Assembly (NCBI GenBank): GCA_021779835.1
Contig: JAJXZX010000017.1
Span: 1-64,000 of the forward strand
Source of the DNA: Pseudomonadota bacterium
GTDB taxonomy: Bacteria; Pseudomonadota; Alphaproteobacteria; Rhodobacterales; Rhodobacteraceae
DNA: 64,000 bases
Direction: 5' to 3'
The translations under genes and the position numbers were made by a program. A model generated the notes under the pieces. It did not search any database, had not been told where the DNA came from, and saw only the letters and a list, made by a program, of their open reading frames with translations. This document shows positions 47,679 through 58,214 of the stretch, one piece after another; positions within the stretch are counted from its first letter, which is position 1, and every line of letters begins with the position of its first letter.

Positions 47679-48145
47679 CACAGCTCTCCTTCGATGATGT
47701 AGTCCTCCCACTCGTCCTCATCGACCTCGAATTCGGGCACCGTCCAGCCTTTGACCGAGATGCCGGCAGAGTGGACGGTTTCGGGGTCGCCAGAGATCAG
47801 CGGGTGCCAGTCATACAGCGGCTTGCCCTCATACCGCAGCCGATAGGCGCAGGTGGTGGGCATCCAATAGGCGATTTCGCCGATATTTTTCGGCGTCAGC
47901 ACCACACATTCCGGCACGAATTGCTTGCGGATTTCGTATTGTGCGCAACGGCAGGTTTCGTTGTCGAGCAGGCGGCAGGCGACGCGGGTAAAGGCGATTT
48001 CGGCGGTGTCGGGGTCTTCCAGCTTGTTCAGGCAGCACTTGCCACAGCCGTCACACAGCGCCTCCCACTCGCGCGGGGTCAGGCTGGTCAGCGGGCGTTC
48101 CCAGAATTTCGGGCGCATGTGGTCGCGGGCGATGGGGTCTTTCAT
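47678..48145 (-). CDS. YcgN-family cysteine cluster protein
   Basis: This 155-aa protein of the UPF0260/YcgN family has the cysteine pattern CDGCGKCC near residue 31, then CR, CRCAQY, CVVL and TTCAYRL, which suggests a metal or Fe-S site. The acidic C-terminus (FEVDEDEWEDYIIEGEL) is typical. No biochemical role is established. It is transcribed with the threonine aldolase gene through a TGATG overlap. Confidence 0.85.
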   Translation of the reverse strand: MKDPIARDHMRPKFWERPLTSLTPREWEALCDGCGKCCLNKLEDPDTAEIAFTRVACRLLDNETCRCAQYEIRKQFVPECVVLTPKNIGEIAYWMPTTCAYRLRYEGKPLYDWHPLISGDPETVHSAGISVKGWTVPEFEVDEDEWEDYIIEGEL

Positions 48146-48187
48146 GGGGGCGACCTTGGCGGGAATTGGCGGGGAAGGGAAGGGGGA

Positions 48188-49126
48188 TCAGAGCGCCGCG
48201 AGGATGGCGCGCGCCTTGGCGCAGTCTTGGTCCATCTGGGCGATCAGCGCGGGCAGACCGTCGAATTTCAGCTCTGGCCGCAGGTAGTCGATCAGGGCGA
48301 CGGACAGGTCGGCGCCGTAAAGGTCGCCTTTGAAATCAAAGAGATAGGTTTCCAGATTGGGCACGTTGTCGCCAAACATCGGGCGAATTCCCAGCGAGGC
48401 CGCGCCGTCATAGGTGCCTTTGTGCGCGCCTGACAGCACGTCAATCTTGACCGCATAGACGCCAAAACGCGGCAGATGCAGGCCTGCGACATTCATGTTT
48501 GCGGTGGGGAATCCCAACTCTCGCCCGCGCTTTTCGCCGTGGATCACCTCGCCTTCGATGCGGTGCCAGTGGCCCAGCATCCGGGCGGCGTCGCGGGCGC
48601 GGCCTTCGCTGAGCGCGGTGCGGATCGATGTGGAGGAGATTTCCTCGCCCGCGTCGGCAACAAGGGTGGCGATGGTGACGCCAAAGCCAAACTCTGCGCC
48701 AAAGGCGGCAAGGTCGGTGGCGGTGCCAGAGCGGCGGTTGCCAAAGCAGAAATCGGCGCCAACCACGACGTGAGCGACGCCAAGCCCCTTTGCCAGCACC
48801 TCGGCCGCGAACTCACGCGGTGACATCGCGGCGAGGGCGGCGTTGAACGGTACCTCGTAAAGCCTTTCCACGCCTAGTTTTTCCATGCGATGTGCGCGCG
48901 CTTCGGCGTTCATCAGGCGAAAGGGCGGGGCGTCGGGGGCAAAGACCTGGCGGGGGTGGGGCTCGAACGTGATGACGCCCAGGGGCGCGTTCAGGCGCAA
49001 GCCCTCAACGCGGGCCAGACCGATCACCGACTGGTGGCCGCGATGCACGCCGTCGAAGTTGCCCATCGCCACCGATGCGCCCTTGTCGGAAGGCTCAAGC
49101 CCTTGCCATGTCGTCAGAATCCGCAT
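48188..49126 (-). CDS. ribF: Bifunctional riboflavin kinase/FAD synthetase
   Basis: This 312-aa enzyme makes FMN and then FAD. The N-terminal nucleotidyltransferase domain shows GNFDGVHRGHQ (about 22-32) and VVGADFCFGNRRSG. The C-terminal flavokinase domain (from about 185) shows GEVIHGEKRGRELGFPTANM and YLFDFKGDLYG. The length equals the family norm. It stands 28 bp from the end of the MaoC gene on the same strand. Confidence 0.95.
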   Translation of the reverse strand: MRILTTWQGLEPSDKGASVAMGNFDGVHRGHQSVIGLARVEGLRLNAPLGVITFEPHPRQVFAPDAPPFRLMNAEARAHRMEKLGVERLYEVPFNAALAAMSPREFAAEVLAKGLGVAHVVVGADFCFGNRRSGTATDLAAFGAEFGFGVTIATLVADAGEEISSTSIRTALSEGRARDAARMLGHWHRIEGEVIHGEKRGRELGFPTANMNVAGLHLPRFGVYAVKIDVLSGAHKGTYDGAASLGIRPMFGDNVPNLETYLFDFKGDLYGADLSVALIDYLRPELKFDGLPALIAQMDQDCAKARAILAAL

Positions 49127-49153
49127 CGTCCCCCGGCGCGGAATATCCCGCGG

Positions 49154-49630
49154 TCAGTCGAATTTATTGCTTGGCGCAAGAACCAGCGCTTCGCCTTTCA
49201 ACACGACCGTATCGCCCACAAGGCAGCGACAATCAAGGGTAACGCGGCGACGGGAATGGTCGATGGTCAGCACCGTCACCTCGGCGCGGACCACGTCGCC
49301 GGGGCGCACGGGCGCCATGAATTTCAGGGATTGGCCAAGATAGACGGTGCCGTGACCGGGAAGTTGTTCACCGATCACCGCAGAAACGAGGCCGGCGGTC
49401 AGCATCCCATGCGCGATGCGCCCCTCGAAGATGGTGTCGCGGGCATAGTCGTCGTCCATGTGAACCGGGTTGCGGTCGGTCGAAACCTCGGCAAAAAGCG
49501 CTATATCCCGGTCGGTTACCTGCTTTTGCAGGTAGCGCATCATACCAATTTCGAGATCCTCGATGCAGATCGTTCCCCGAGGCAGATTGTCGTGGGCGGT
49601 ATCAAGCATTGGTGTGATTCCATCGGTCAT
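49154..49630 (-). CDS. MaoC-like hydratase/dehydratase
   Basis: This 158-aa single hotdog-fold hydratase has the MaoC/PhaJ catalytic motif AEVSTDRNPVHMDDDYA with Asp and His, followed by FEGRIAHGMLTAGLVS. It would hydrate short trans-2-enoyl-CoA to the R-3-hydroxy form, useful for polyhydroxybutyrate or fatty-acid routes. The start is 49630, or ATG 49609; neither has a strong ribosome site. TTGCGC...TTATGC upstream (minus strand, spacer 16) is a possible promoter. Confidence 0.82.
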   Translation of the reverse strand: MTDGITPMLDTAHDNLPRGTICIEDLEIGMMRYLQKQVTDRDIALFAEVSTDRNPVHMDDDYARDTIFEGRIAHGMLTAGLVSAVIGEQLPGHGTVYLGQSLKFMAPVRPGDVVRAEVTVLTIDHSRRRVTLDCRCLVGDTVVLKGEALVLAPSNKFD

Positions 49631-49721
49631 GTTGCAGTGCAGCATAACCGTGCAAACGGGGTCGCGCAATATGACTGCGCAACAATGTTGCCCATGTGGC
49701 GCTAAAGTCGTAATTTTGATG

Positions 49722-50603
49722 CTAGCGCAATTTTCCGATAGCGGCGGTTGCGCTGAGTTGGCGGGCGTCGAGCCAGGCTTGCAGCAGGGTCGAATCGGGG
49801 GCGTCGGGGTTGGGGCCGAACTCGGTGGCAGCGATGCCGCCGGTGACGAAAAGCGTGTCGATCCCCTCGGCCAGACCGCCGCGAATGTCGGTGTCGATAC
49901 CGTCGCCGATGGCGAGGATACTGTCGCCGGAAATCTCGTGGCCAAGGGCGGCAAGGCGGCGGCGGGCGAGGGCGTAGATGGGCGAGAAGGGCTTGCCGAA
50001 CGACAGGCTTTCGCCGCCCATCTCATTGTAATCATTAGCTAAAGCGCCTGCGCACCACAGCCGTTTGTCACCGTAATCCACGACGATATCCGGGTTGGCG
50101 CTGAGCATTTTCAGCCCCCTTGTTTTCGCCTCCAGCAGAACGGTGTGGTAGTCGGCGGGCGTCTCTGTCAGGTCGTCGGCGAGGCCGGTGCAGATCACGC
50201 CGGTCGCTTGATCCATCGGCACGCGGGTGATGCGGGCGAGGGCTGCGGGATCATCGGCGTATTCGGTAAAGAAACTCTCATCTTTCGGCGCACCGATGTG
50301 GTAGATTTTGTCGCCCACCATGCCCGCCAGCATCGCCTCTTGCGTCGCATCGCCGGACGAGACCACCAGATCATAGGCATCGTGCGGCACCGACATCCGG
50401 TCCAAGTGCCTGATAACGCTGACATTCGGGCGCGGCGCGTTGGTCAGCAGCACGACCTTTCCCCCCTTGGCGCGGAAGGCTTGCAGGGCGGCGACGGCCT
50501 CGGGGAAGGCGGTGTGGCCGTTGTGCAGACAGCCCCAAAGATCACAAAACACCGCGTCATACCGCGAAGAAATCTCGGCGAGGGAGGCGATGATCTGGGT
50601 CAT
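49722..50603 (-). CDS. HAD superfamily hydrolase, subclass IIA (TIGR01459 type)
   Basis: This 293-aa NagD-like phosphatase has motif I FCDLWGCLHNG (nucleophile Asp near residue 20, with Trp in place of the usual second Asp spacing, as in this subfamily), motif II VVLLTNAPR, a C2 cap, and motifs III-IV FGKPFSPIY and ILAIGDGIDTDIRGG. Substrate unknown. I choose ATG 50603 (MTQIIASL). An in-frame ATG at 50633, inside the 46-bp repeat, would add 10 residues (MKNISRKRPP). Confidence 0.82.
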   Translation of the reverse strand: MTQIIASLAEISSRYDAVFCDLWGCLHNGHTAFPEAVAALQAFRAKGGKVVLLTNAPRPNVSVIRHLDRMSVPHDAYDLVVSSGDATQEAMLAGMVGDKIYHIGAPKDESFFTEYADDPAALARITRVPMDQATGVICTGLADDLTETPADYHTVLLEAKTRGLKMLSANPDIVVDYGDKRLWCAGALANDYNEMGGESLSFGKPFSPIYALARRRLAALGHEISGDSILAIGDGIDTDIRGGLAEGIDTLFVTGGIAATEFGPNPDAPDSTLLQAWLDARQLSATAAIGKLR

Positions 50604-50620
50604 GGGAGGCCTTTTGCGGG

Positions 50621-50672
50621 ATATGTTTTTCATGCAGCAATCGTATGTTTTTCATGCATACGATTGCTGCAT
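50621..50672 (-). repeat. 46-bp palindromic dispersed repeat, copy 2 (extended hairpin)
   Basis: 50621-50666 is the reverse complement of 12217-12262, identical over 46 bp. Here the inverted arms reach 16 bp (ATGCAGCAATCGTATG 50632-50647 with CATACGATTGCTGCAT 50657-50672) around a 9-nt loop. It lies upstream of the HAD gene in the same relative orientation as copy 1 upstream of the carnitine dehydrogenase. Confidence 0.85.
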
Positions 50673-50700
50673 CGTTGAGGTTGGCCAAAACGGCCCCGTG

Positions 50701-51618
50701 TCAGAGCTTCAGCGACGGGATGATCTGCTTTTTGCGGCTCATGATGCCGGGCAGGACCACGGTGTCGCCGGTGACGGTGACGCCAAAGCTTTTCTCGGCC
50801 AGTTGCTTGACCAGATCGTTCGGCACCAGCAGCGTCGCTTCTTCGCGCAGGATGTCGATCACGAACAGCAGCACCTGATCCGCGCCGTCTTCGGTGGCGA
50901 CGGCGGGCATGGAGGCCATCAGCGAGGCCTTGCGGTCCAGCACGACCTTCGGCGCGGTGGTTTCCAGCACCGAGATGCGCAGCTCTTTGCCCGCGACGTT
51001 GTATTCCTTGCTGTCCATGCGCAGCAATTCGGCGTCGGAGAAGGCCGAGACGTCGGATTTCGCGGCGAATTGCGCGGCGGCGAGGTCGGGGATCGACACG
51101 CCAAGCGCTTTGGCGAGTTGTTCGGCGACGGCGCGGTCATGCGGCGTGGTGGTGGGCGAGCGGAATTCCAGCGTGTCGGACAGGATGCACGACAGCATGG
51201 CGCCAAGGACGCCGCGCGGGGCCTTTTTCAGATCGGCGCCGATCAGGTCGTGCAGGATGGTGGCAGTGCAGGCCAGCGGGCGCATGGTGATGGCGATCGG
51301 CGCGTTTGTCCTGATGCCGCCAACCAGCATGTGGTGGTCGATGATCTCGATGACTTTGGCGTCATTGATCGAGGGCGGCAGTTCGGCGGGGTTGTTGGTG
51401 TCAACGATGACGCAGGTGTCGGCGGCGCTGACATCTGCGATGATCTCGGGCTTGGGCAGATCCCAGTGTTGCAACACGAACAGCGCCTCGGTGTTCGGCT
51501 CGCCCAGCAGTTTCGCTTCGGCGGGGGTGCCTTTCACCTCGGTCAGATACCAGGCCCAGACGATGGGCGAGCCGGTGGAGTCGGTGTCGGGGGACTTGTG
51601 GCCAAAAACCTTGATCAT
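50701..51618 (-). CDS. ppaC: Manganese-dependent inorganic pyrophosphatase
   Basis: This 305-aa family II pyrophosphatase of the DHH phosphoesterase group hydrolyses pyrophosphate to pull biosynthetic reactions forward. Metal motifs are FGHKSPDTDSTGS (residues 5-17), VIVDTNNPAELP and EIIDHHMLVGG. The DHHA2 domain ends with LPGIMSRKKQIIPSL. The ATG at 51618 follows a ribosome site of moderate strength. The long frame downstream of the stop leads into the repeat copy 2. Confidence 0.95.
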   Translation of the reverse strand: MIKVFGHKSPDTDSTGSPIVWAWYLTEVKGTPAEAKLLGEPNTEALFVLQHWDLPKPEIIADVSAADTCVIVDTNNPAELPPSINDAKVIEIIDHHMLVGGIRTNAPIAITMRPLACTATILHDLIGADLKKAPRGVLGAMLSCILSDTLEFRSPTTTPHDRAVAEQLAKALGVSIPDLAAAQFAAKSDVSAFSDAELLRMDSKEYNVAGKELRISVLETTAPKVVLDRKASLMASMPAVATEDGADQVLLFVIDILREEATLLVPNDLVKQLAEKSFGVTVTGDTVVLPGIMSRKKQIIPSLKL

Positions 51619-51725
51619 GTGCGTATCCGTTACGAGAAGGGTTCATAATTTGCGCGCTTTATAGGCGGTGCGGCACGGTTTGTCACGGGCGGTTGCTGCG
51701 CAGCGGCATTGCGCGGTCGCCATGG

Positions 51726-51752
51726 CGAAAAATCCGCTTGAAGCGGTTTTGG
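51726..51752 (-). terminator. Small intrinsic terminator of the TraB/GumN gene
   Basis: On the minus strand, CCGCT-TCA-AGCGG follows the stop of the gene at 51759 by a few bases and is followed by ATTTTTC. Confidence 0.55.
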
Positions 51753-51758
51753 CGTGGG

Positions 51759-52760
51759 TCAGGGGGTAAGCGGGGTGAGGGTGAAGCCTGCCTGTTGCAG
51801 CAGGTTCAGCACGCCATTCGGGCCGCCCAGATGCGCGGCGCCAAAGGCTATGACGGCGGTTTTCCCTGTGGTCGCGGCGATCATCCGGGGCAGCCACGCG
51901 CGGTTGCGGTCGGTCAGCAGGGCGGCCTCGATCAGGTCGAAATTGGCGCGGGTTTTGGTGGGGTCGGCACCGGGGGTTTTCAGCGCCTCGGCCTTGCCGA
52001 ATTCCCACAGCAGGCGGTGTTCGCCCGCGAAATAGGCGTTGGCGGTGGTGGTGGCCATGTCGGCCATCGCGCTGGGGCTGTCGCCCACCAGCGAGAGGCG
52101 GAGCATGTCGAGTTGGCGCGCCTCGGACATGGTGGCGAAGATGCGGAAGGCGGTGTCGTAGGGTTCCAGTGCGGTGATCGGGATGGCGTGGGCCGCAGCC
52201 AGCGCGATGAGTTGGCCATCAAGGCCAAGCGGGCCTTTGGCGTTGGCGGCAAGGTTGCAAGGCGGGATGTCGAGCAGCACCGAGATATACCACGGCTGAA
52301 ATTTGGCGGCCATGAAGGGCGGGATACCGCGCGCCTTGAGCGCGGTGGACAGCGTGCGCCATTCGGGGGCGGTCAGCACCTCTGGCAGGGTGGGGCCCGT
52401 GGTGTTGATAAGACGCTCGGGGTGGGCGGCCATGTCGGCTTTCAGGTGTTCTTCCTCAGCCGGGCCAGCCTCGACCATCAGAAGCGAGGCCTGGGTGAGG
52501 ATCGGGGTGAGGCGCGCGAGGATGGCGGCGAAGCGGGGGTCGTTAAGGTGATAGGTGCCGATGAGGGTCAGGTGCGTGGTGCCGCGCGTGGCGGTCCAGA
52601 AGTTACCCTGCGCGAAGGGATCGCTGCCGATCAGTGCTGCGCGTTCAGCCGGCGAGAGGGTGGCGATCAGGTCGCGCCCGCCGCAGCTCGCGGGCGGCGC
52701 GGCGCGCGCGAAGGGGGCGGTCAGCGCGAGGCAGAGGGCGAGCAGAAGGCGTGCGAACAT
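51759..52760 (-). CDS. TraB/GumN family protein, exported
   Basis: This 333-aa protein has an N-terminal signal peptide (FARLLLALCLALTAPFARA, cleavage near residue 20) and the two TraB/GumN signatures GTYHLNDPRF and FGAAHLGG near the ends, each carrying a His. The family is related to Tiki metalloproteases. Bacterial members are often annotated as polysaccharide-biosynthesis or haem-degradation-like, without firm function. It stands alone between ppaC and groESL. Confidence 0.82.
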   Translation of the reverse strand: MFARLLLALCLALTAPFARAAPPASCGGRDLIATLSPAERAALIGSDPFAQGNFWTATRGTTHLTLIGTYHLNDPRFAAILARLTPILTQASLLMVEAGPAEEEHLKADMAAHPERLINTTGPTLPEVLTAPEWRTLSTALKARGIPPFMAAKFQPWYISVLLDIPPCNLAANAKGPLGLDGQLIALAAAHAIPITALEPYDTAFRIFATMSEARQLDMLRLSLVGDSPSAMADMATTTANAYFAGEHRLLWEFGKAEALKTPGADPTKTRANFDLIEAALLTDRNRAWLPRMIAATTGKTAVIAFGAAHLGGPNGVLNLLQQAGFTLTPLTP

Positions 52761-52854
52761 CGGGGCGGTTCCTTTGGTTGGCGAAGCCTGTCACAGGGGG
52801 TGGGCCAAGGCCAGCCGATCCCCCGATCCGCGCGAATTTTAGGTGCAGATGTGG

Positions 52855-52883
52855 TTGACAGAGCTGCTCCGCCTGCATAGATG
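52855..52883 (+). promoter_or_regulatory. groESL promoter
   Basis: TTGACA (52855-52860), a 17-bp spacer and TAGATG (52878-52883) form a strong promoter placing the start of transcription near 52890, at the left edge of the CIRCE element. Confidence 0.75.
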
Positions 52884-52890
52884 CGTTGCG

Positions 52891-52917
52891 TTGGCACTCG
52901 ATAGAGGTGAGTGCTAA
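52891..52917 (+). promoter_or_regulatory. CIRCE operator (HrcA site)
   Basis: TTGGCACTC (52891-52899), a 9-bp spacer and GAGTGCTAA (52909-52917) match the CIRCE consensus with one changed base in the left arm. HrcA bound here would repress groESL outside heat shock. It also forms the 5' end of the mRNA. Confidence 0.92.
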
Positions 52918-52952
52918 CGGAAATTCAACCTGGATCCCAAGGGAGTTCTCAG

Positions 52953-53240
52953 ATGGCATTCAAACCGCTGCACGATCGCGTGCTCGTTCGCCGCCTCGAA
53001 GGCGAAGAAAAGACCAAGGGTGGTCTGATCATCCCCGATACCGCGAAAGAAAAGCCCGCTGAAGGCGAGATCATCTCGGTCGGCGAAGGCGCACGCAAGG
53101 ACTCGGGCGAGCTGATCGCACCGGCCGTCAAAGCGGGCGACAAGGTTCTGTTCGGCAAATGGTCGGGCACCGAAGTCACCATCGACGGCAAAGAGCTGCT
53201 GATCATGAAAGAAAGCGACATCCTCGGCATTATCGCCTGA
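52953..53240 (+). CDS. groS: Co-chaperonin GroES
   Basis: This 95-aa GroES ring subunit starts [19 protein letters not shown], has the mobile loop [13 protein letters not shown] and ends ILGIIA. It caps GroEL during protein folding. The ATG at 52953 follows AAGGGAGTTCTCAG. The operon with groEL is controlled by the promoter and CIRCE just upstream. Confidence 0.97.
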   Translation: MAFKPLHDRVLVRRLEGEEKTKGGLIIPDTAKEKPAEGEIISVGEGARKDSGELIAPAVKAGDKVLFGKWSGTEVTIDGKELLIMKESDILGIIA

Positions 53241-53246
53241 GGCTGA

Positions 53247-54971
<1,725 letters not shown>

Positions 54972-54996
54972 TCAGCGCCCCGCTGATGAGATTGGG

Positions 54997-55027
54997 AAAG
55001 GGCCTCCGGTTGGGGGCCCTTTTCTTT
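54997..55027 (+). terminator. groESL terminator
   Basis: AAAGGGCC-T-CC (54997-55007) pairs with GG-G-GGCCCTTT (55012-55022) around GGTTG, followed by TCTTTT. Confidence 0.8.
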
Positions 55028-55116
55028 TGGGCTATGAGCGGATCCGGCGGAGGCCCGGTGCCCGGGCCAAGCCCTTTGCCGCGCGCCCGCTGGGCGCTCA
55101 GGCGCGCTCCGCGCGG

Positions 55117-55140
55117 GGATATTTGGACCAAAGCAAAGGG
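55117..55140. terminator. 3' element variant between groEL and Gre-like gene
   Basis: GGGGATATTTGGACCAAAGC follows a small GCGCG/CGCGC hairpin and ends just before the stop of the convergent Gre-like gene. It aligns with the element GAGTATTTTTGCCAAGAAG at 10214 and 58936, in the same setting between convergent genes. Confidence 0.45.
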
Positions 55141-55644
55141 TCAGGGGGTTTCAGGCCACGCGCGGATCGCGACGATCTGGAGCGAGAGGCTGCCATTTGG
55201 TCGGCGCCACTCGACCTCGTCACCGACCCTTGCGCCGAGGAGGGCGCGGGCGAGCGGGGAGTGCGGCGCGATCCAGCCGCGGGCGGCGTCGGCCTCGTCC
55301 TCGCCGGTGATGCGGTAGGTGGTGGTGTGGCCGTCGTCGTCCTGCACGGTGACGGTAGCGCCAAAGCTGACCTCGTCGCCCGGCTGATCGGCGGGATCGA
55401 CCTGGAGGGCAGAGCGCAGCCGCGCCTCCAGATAGCGGATGTCGCGTTCGGCGGCGGCCTCGGGCAGTTTGTCCAGCCGTTCGGGGCGCGCGCGCAGGGC
55501 GGCGAGGGTGGCTTGCGTGGCGGCAAGTCGGGCGCGCAGATCGGCGAGCCCCGAGGGGGTGACGTAATTCGGATGCGGGCTGATCGGCAGGTCGGGCAGG
55601 GGGTCCAGCCCGCCCGAGTCCTCTTTGACGAACGCGCGGCTCAT
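55141..55644 (-). CDS. GreA/GreB-family elongation factor
   Basis: This 167-aa protein has the Gre layout: an N-terminal antiparallel coiled coil (about 30-95: TPSGLADLRARLAATQATLA, ERDIRYLEARLRSALQVD) and a C-terminal FKBP-like domain (VSFGATVTVQDDDGHTTTYR, ITGEDEAD, WIAPHSPLARALLGARVGDE). It should enter the RNA polymerase secondary channel. The divergence from canonical GreA, which normally starts near MEKIPMT, suggests a specialised paralogue. I chose ATG 55644 because it overlaps the stop of the Nudix gene (ATGA). Confidence 0.8.
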   Translation of the reverse strand: MSRAFVKEDSGGLDPLPDLPISPHPNYVTPSGLADLRARLAATQATLAALRARPERLDKLPEAAAERDIRYLEARLRSALQVDPADQPGDEVSFGATVTVQDDDGHTTTYRITGEDEADAARGWIAPHSPLARALLGARVGDEVEWRRPNGSLSLQIVAIRAWPETP

Positions 55645-56096
55645 CGCACGATGACTTCCAGCGCGTCGTAGAGGATGCGGCCGGTGCCGGGGGTGCCCCA
55701 TGCGGCGTCTGGCAGGCTGTCGGGTTTGTAGCGCAGGCGGGACAGTTCCTGCCGCGTGACGAAGCGGCGATTGGTCACCACGCCTTCGGGGTCGCGCCAC
55801 AGCGCGGGCAGGGGGCCCAGTGCGGTGCAATGGAAATAGACATCGACCTGATGGAAGCCGGTGGCGGGATCGTGGAATTCATTGACGAGGCACGGCGCGC
55901 CGACCGAAATCGACAGGCCACATTCCTCATGGATCTCGCGCTCGAGGTTATCGGGCAGCGAGGTTCCGGCATGGACGCCCCCACCCGGCGCACACCAGAG
56001 GTCGGAGACGCCGCCGCGAAAGGCGTTGACGATCAGCAGCCGACCCTCGTCAAGGATCAGCGCACGGGTGGCAAGGCGGGGCGAGCGTGGTTTCAT
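55641..56096 (-). CDS. Nudix hydrolase
   Basis: This 151-aa protein has a Nudix box reading GGGVHAGTSLPDN then LEREIHEECGL. The REIHEECG core is intact, but the first Glu of the G-x5-E motif is Thr. That residue is less important for metal binding than the REUxEE block. The substrate, a nucleoside diphosphate derivative by family, is unknown. It is coupled to the Gre-like gene and lies 72 bp after purK on the same strand, so it may belong to one long transcript. Confidence 0.85.
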   Translation of the reverse strand: MKPRSPRLATRALILDEGRLLIVNAFRGGVSDLWCAPGGGVHAGTSLPDNLEREIHEECGLSISVGAPCLVNEFHDPATGFHQVDVYFHCTALGPLPALWRDPEGVVTNRRFVTRQELSRLRYKPDSLPDAAWGTPGTGRILYDALEVIVR

Positions 56097-56168
56097 GCCC
56101 GCAGCGTGACGCGGTGCGGGCGGCTTGTCTATGGCTTGGCGATCAGGACCACGCGGAAAGCTGCCGGT

Positions 56169-57275
56169 TCAGCGTTTCGGCGCGCCGGTGATGCGGTTGA
56201 CATGGCCCATCTTGCGGCCGGGGCGCGCCTCGGTCTTGCCGTAGAGGTGCAGCGCGGTGGCGGGTTCGCGGGCCAGTTCCGGCACGCGGGCGATGTCGTC
56301 GCCGATCAGATTCTCCATCGTCACGTCGGCATAGCGGCTGCCGTCGCCCAACGGCCAGCCTGCGATGGCGCGGATGTGCTGTTCGAACTGATCGACCGCG
56401 CAGCCGTTCTGCGTCCAGTGGCCAGAGTTGTGCACGCGCGGCGCGATCTCGTTGACGATAAGGCCCTTTTCGGTGACGAACAGCTCCACCCCCAGCACGC
56501 CGACATAGTGGAGCGCGTTGAGGATCTGGGCGGCGATCAGCACCGCGTCGCTGCGTTGACCGGGAGAGAGGCGGGCGGGCACCGTGGTGGTGTGCAGGAT
56601 GCCCCTGACATGGACGTTTTCGCCGGGATCATAGGCCGCAACCTCGCCGTTCAGGCCGCGCGCCGCGATCACCGAGATTTCGCTGCTGAAGTCGATGAAG
56701 CCTTCCAGCACGGCGGGGGCGCCGGCCATTGCGGCCAGCGCAGAGGGGCCGTCGGCGGGGGTCATCAGGCGGGCCTGCCCCTTGCCGTCATAGCCGAAAC
56801 GGGTGGTCTTCAGGATCGACGGCGTGCCAACCCAGTCGATCGCGTCCGACATCTCTTCCTTCGAGTCGACGGTGGCATAGGCGGCGGTGTGCAGGCCGAT
56901 CGAGGTCAGAAAGTCCTTTTCGGCGATGCGGTCCTGACTGATGGCAAGGGCATGGCGACCGGGGCGGATCGGGCGGGTTTCCTCCAGCAGGTCCAGCGCC
57001 GAGGTCGGGATATTTTCGAACTCATAGGTGATGACGTCGACGGCATCTGCGAAGGCTTTCAGCGCCTCGCGGTCCTCGTAGCTGGCGGTGGTCAGCGCGT
57101 GGGCGACATCGGCGGCGGGGGGATTTTCGGCGGGATCAAAGATATGGGCGCGAAAGCCAAGGCGTGAGGCCGCAACCGCGAGCATCCGGCCAAGCTGGCC
57201 GCCGCCGAGAATGCCGATGGTGGCGCCAGAGGCGAGGGCGGGTTCAGCCTCGGGGGGGACGGTGGTGTCAGTCAT
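56169..57275 (-). CDS. purK: N5-carboxyaminoimidazole ribonucleotide synthase
   Basis: This 368-aa ATP-grasp enzyme of purine synthesis carboxylates AIR at N5 with bicarbonate and ATP. The PurK start [17 protein letters not shown] is preceded by about 18 extra residues. [22 protein letters not shown] and [19 protein letters not shown] are diagnostic. The start at 57275 follows GGAGGAACCCCAAG. Its first bases overlap the last 8 bases of purE. PurK passes its product to PurE. Confidence 0.95.
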   Translation of the reverse strand: MTDTTVPPEAEPALASGATIGILGGGQLGRMLAVAASRLGFRAHIFDPAENPPAADVAHALTTASYEDREALKAFADAVDVITYEFENIPTSALDLLEETRPIRPGRHALAISQDRIAEKDFLTSIGLHTAAYATVDSKEEMSDAIDWVGTPSILKTTRFGYDGKGQARLMTPADGPSALAAMAGAPAVLEGFIDFSSEISVIAARGLNGEVAAYDPGENVHVRGILHTTTVPARLSPGQRSDAVLIAAQILNALHYVGVLGVELFVTEKGLIVNEIAPRVHNSGHWTQNGCAVDQFEQHIRAIAGWPLGDGSRYADVTMENLIGDDIARVPELAREPATALHLYGKTEARPGRKMGHVNRITGAPKR

Positions 57276-57756
57276 CTTGGGGTTCCTCCGGGATCGAGGC
57301 GGACAGGGCGGCGCGCCAGGCGTCGAGACGTTGGGCAAGGCCCGTGTCGTTCAGCGCGAGGATTGCGGCGGCCATCAGGCCCGCATTTGCTGCGCCCGCG
57401 GCGCCGATCGCCATGGTGGCGACGGGATAGCCCTTGGGCATCTGCACGATGGAATAGAGGCTGTCGACGCCGGAAAGCGCCTTGGTCTGGATCGGCACGC
57501 CGATCACCGGCACACGGGTTTTGGACGCCATCATGCCGGGCAGGTGCGCGGCACCGCCGGCGCCTGCGATAATGACCTGCAAGCCGCGCCCGGCGGCGGC
57601 CTTGCCATAGGCCCAAAGCCGGTCTGGTGTGCGGTGGGCCGAGACGATTTTCGTCTCATAGGCCACGCCAAGCTCATCAAGGATGGTGGCCGCTTCGCGC
57701 ATCGTGGGCCAGTCGGACTGGCTGCCCATGATGATGCCTATCTTCACGTCTGTCAT
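57268..57756 (-). CDS. purE: N5-carboxyaminoimidazole ribonucleotide mutase
   Basis: This 162-aa class I PurE moves the carboxylate from N5 to C4. It shows [14 protein letters not shown] with the catalytic Ser/Asp, [26 protein letters not shown] and the active-site loop [13 protein letters not shown]. It is encoded just ahead of purK with a short overlap, the standard purEK order. Confidence 0.96.
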   Translation of the reverse strand: MTDVKIGIIMGSQSDWPTMREAATILDELGVAYETKIVSAHRTPDRLWAYGKAAAGRGLQVIIAGAGGAAHLPGMMASKTRVPVIGVPIQTKALSGVDSLYSIVQMPKGYPVATMAIGAAGAANAGLMAAAILALNDTGLAQRLDAWRAALSASIPEEPQDD

Positions 57757-57809
57757 GCCGACTCCCCGGGCGTGGGCTAGAGAGCGCGCACTATAGCCAT
57801 CGCGTCCGG

Positions 57810-58028
57810 TCAGGCAATGATGTCCGGCGTCAGAACGTCCTCCAGCCGCGCAATCTGGTCTTTCAGGCCCAGTTTCTGCTTTTTAAAGCGGCGGAGGGTC
57901 AACTGATCGCCGCGCCCCGAGGTTTCCAGCACATGAATAGCCTCGTCCAGATCGCGATGCTCGCGACGCAGGACTTCGAGTTTGATGCGCAGCATCTCTT
58001 CAGAGTTCAGTTCCATCGGCGCGTTCAT
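57810..58028 (-). CDS. YdcH family protein (DUF465)
   Basis: This 72-aa helical protein has the YdcH/DUF465 pattern: [19 protein letters not shown] in helix 1 and [20 protein letters not shown] in helix 2. Function unknown. These proteins are common singletons in alphaproteobacteria. It is divergent from hsp20 and precedes purE on the same strand by about 50 bp. Confidence 0.85.
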   Translation of the reverse strand: MNAPMELNSEEMLRIKLEVLRREHRDLDEAIHVLETSGRGDQLTLRRFKKQKLGLKDQIARLEDVLTPDIIA

Positions 58029-58214
58029 GGCGGTCTTTACAGGTGAGTCGGCGGTTACAGGTTCCGGAAATATAGCGATTTACCGGGGGTTGCGGGAAGA
58101 AATCTGCGCCGGGCGTGCCCTCTTGCGAAGGGCGCGCGGGTTTCCCATATTCAACGCATGGCTGCCGCTGTCGGGGCCATTCTGCACTGTCGCTTGACGC
58201 AAGGACATGGCCAC

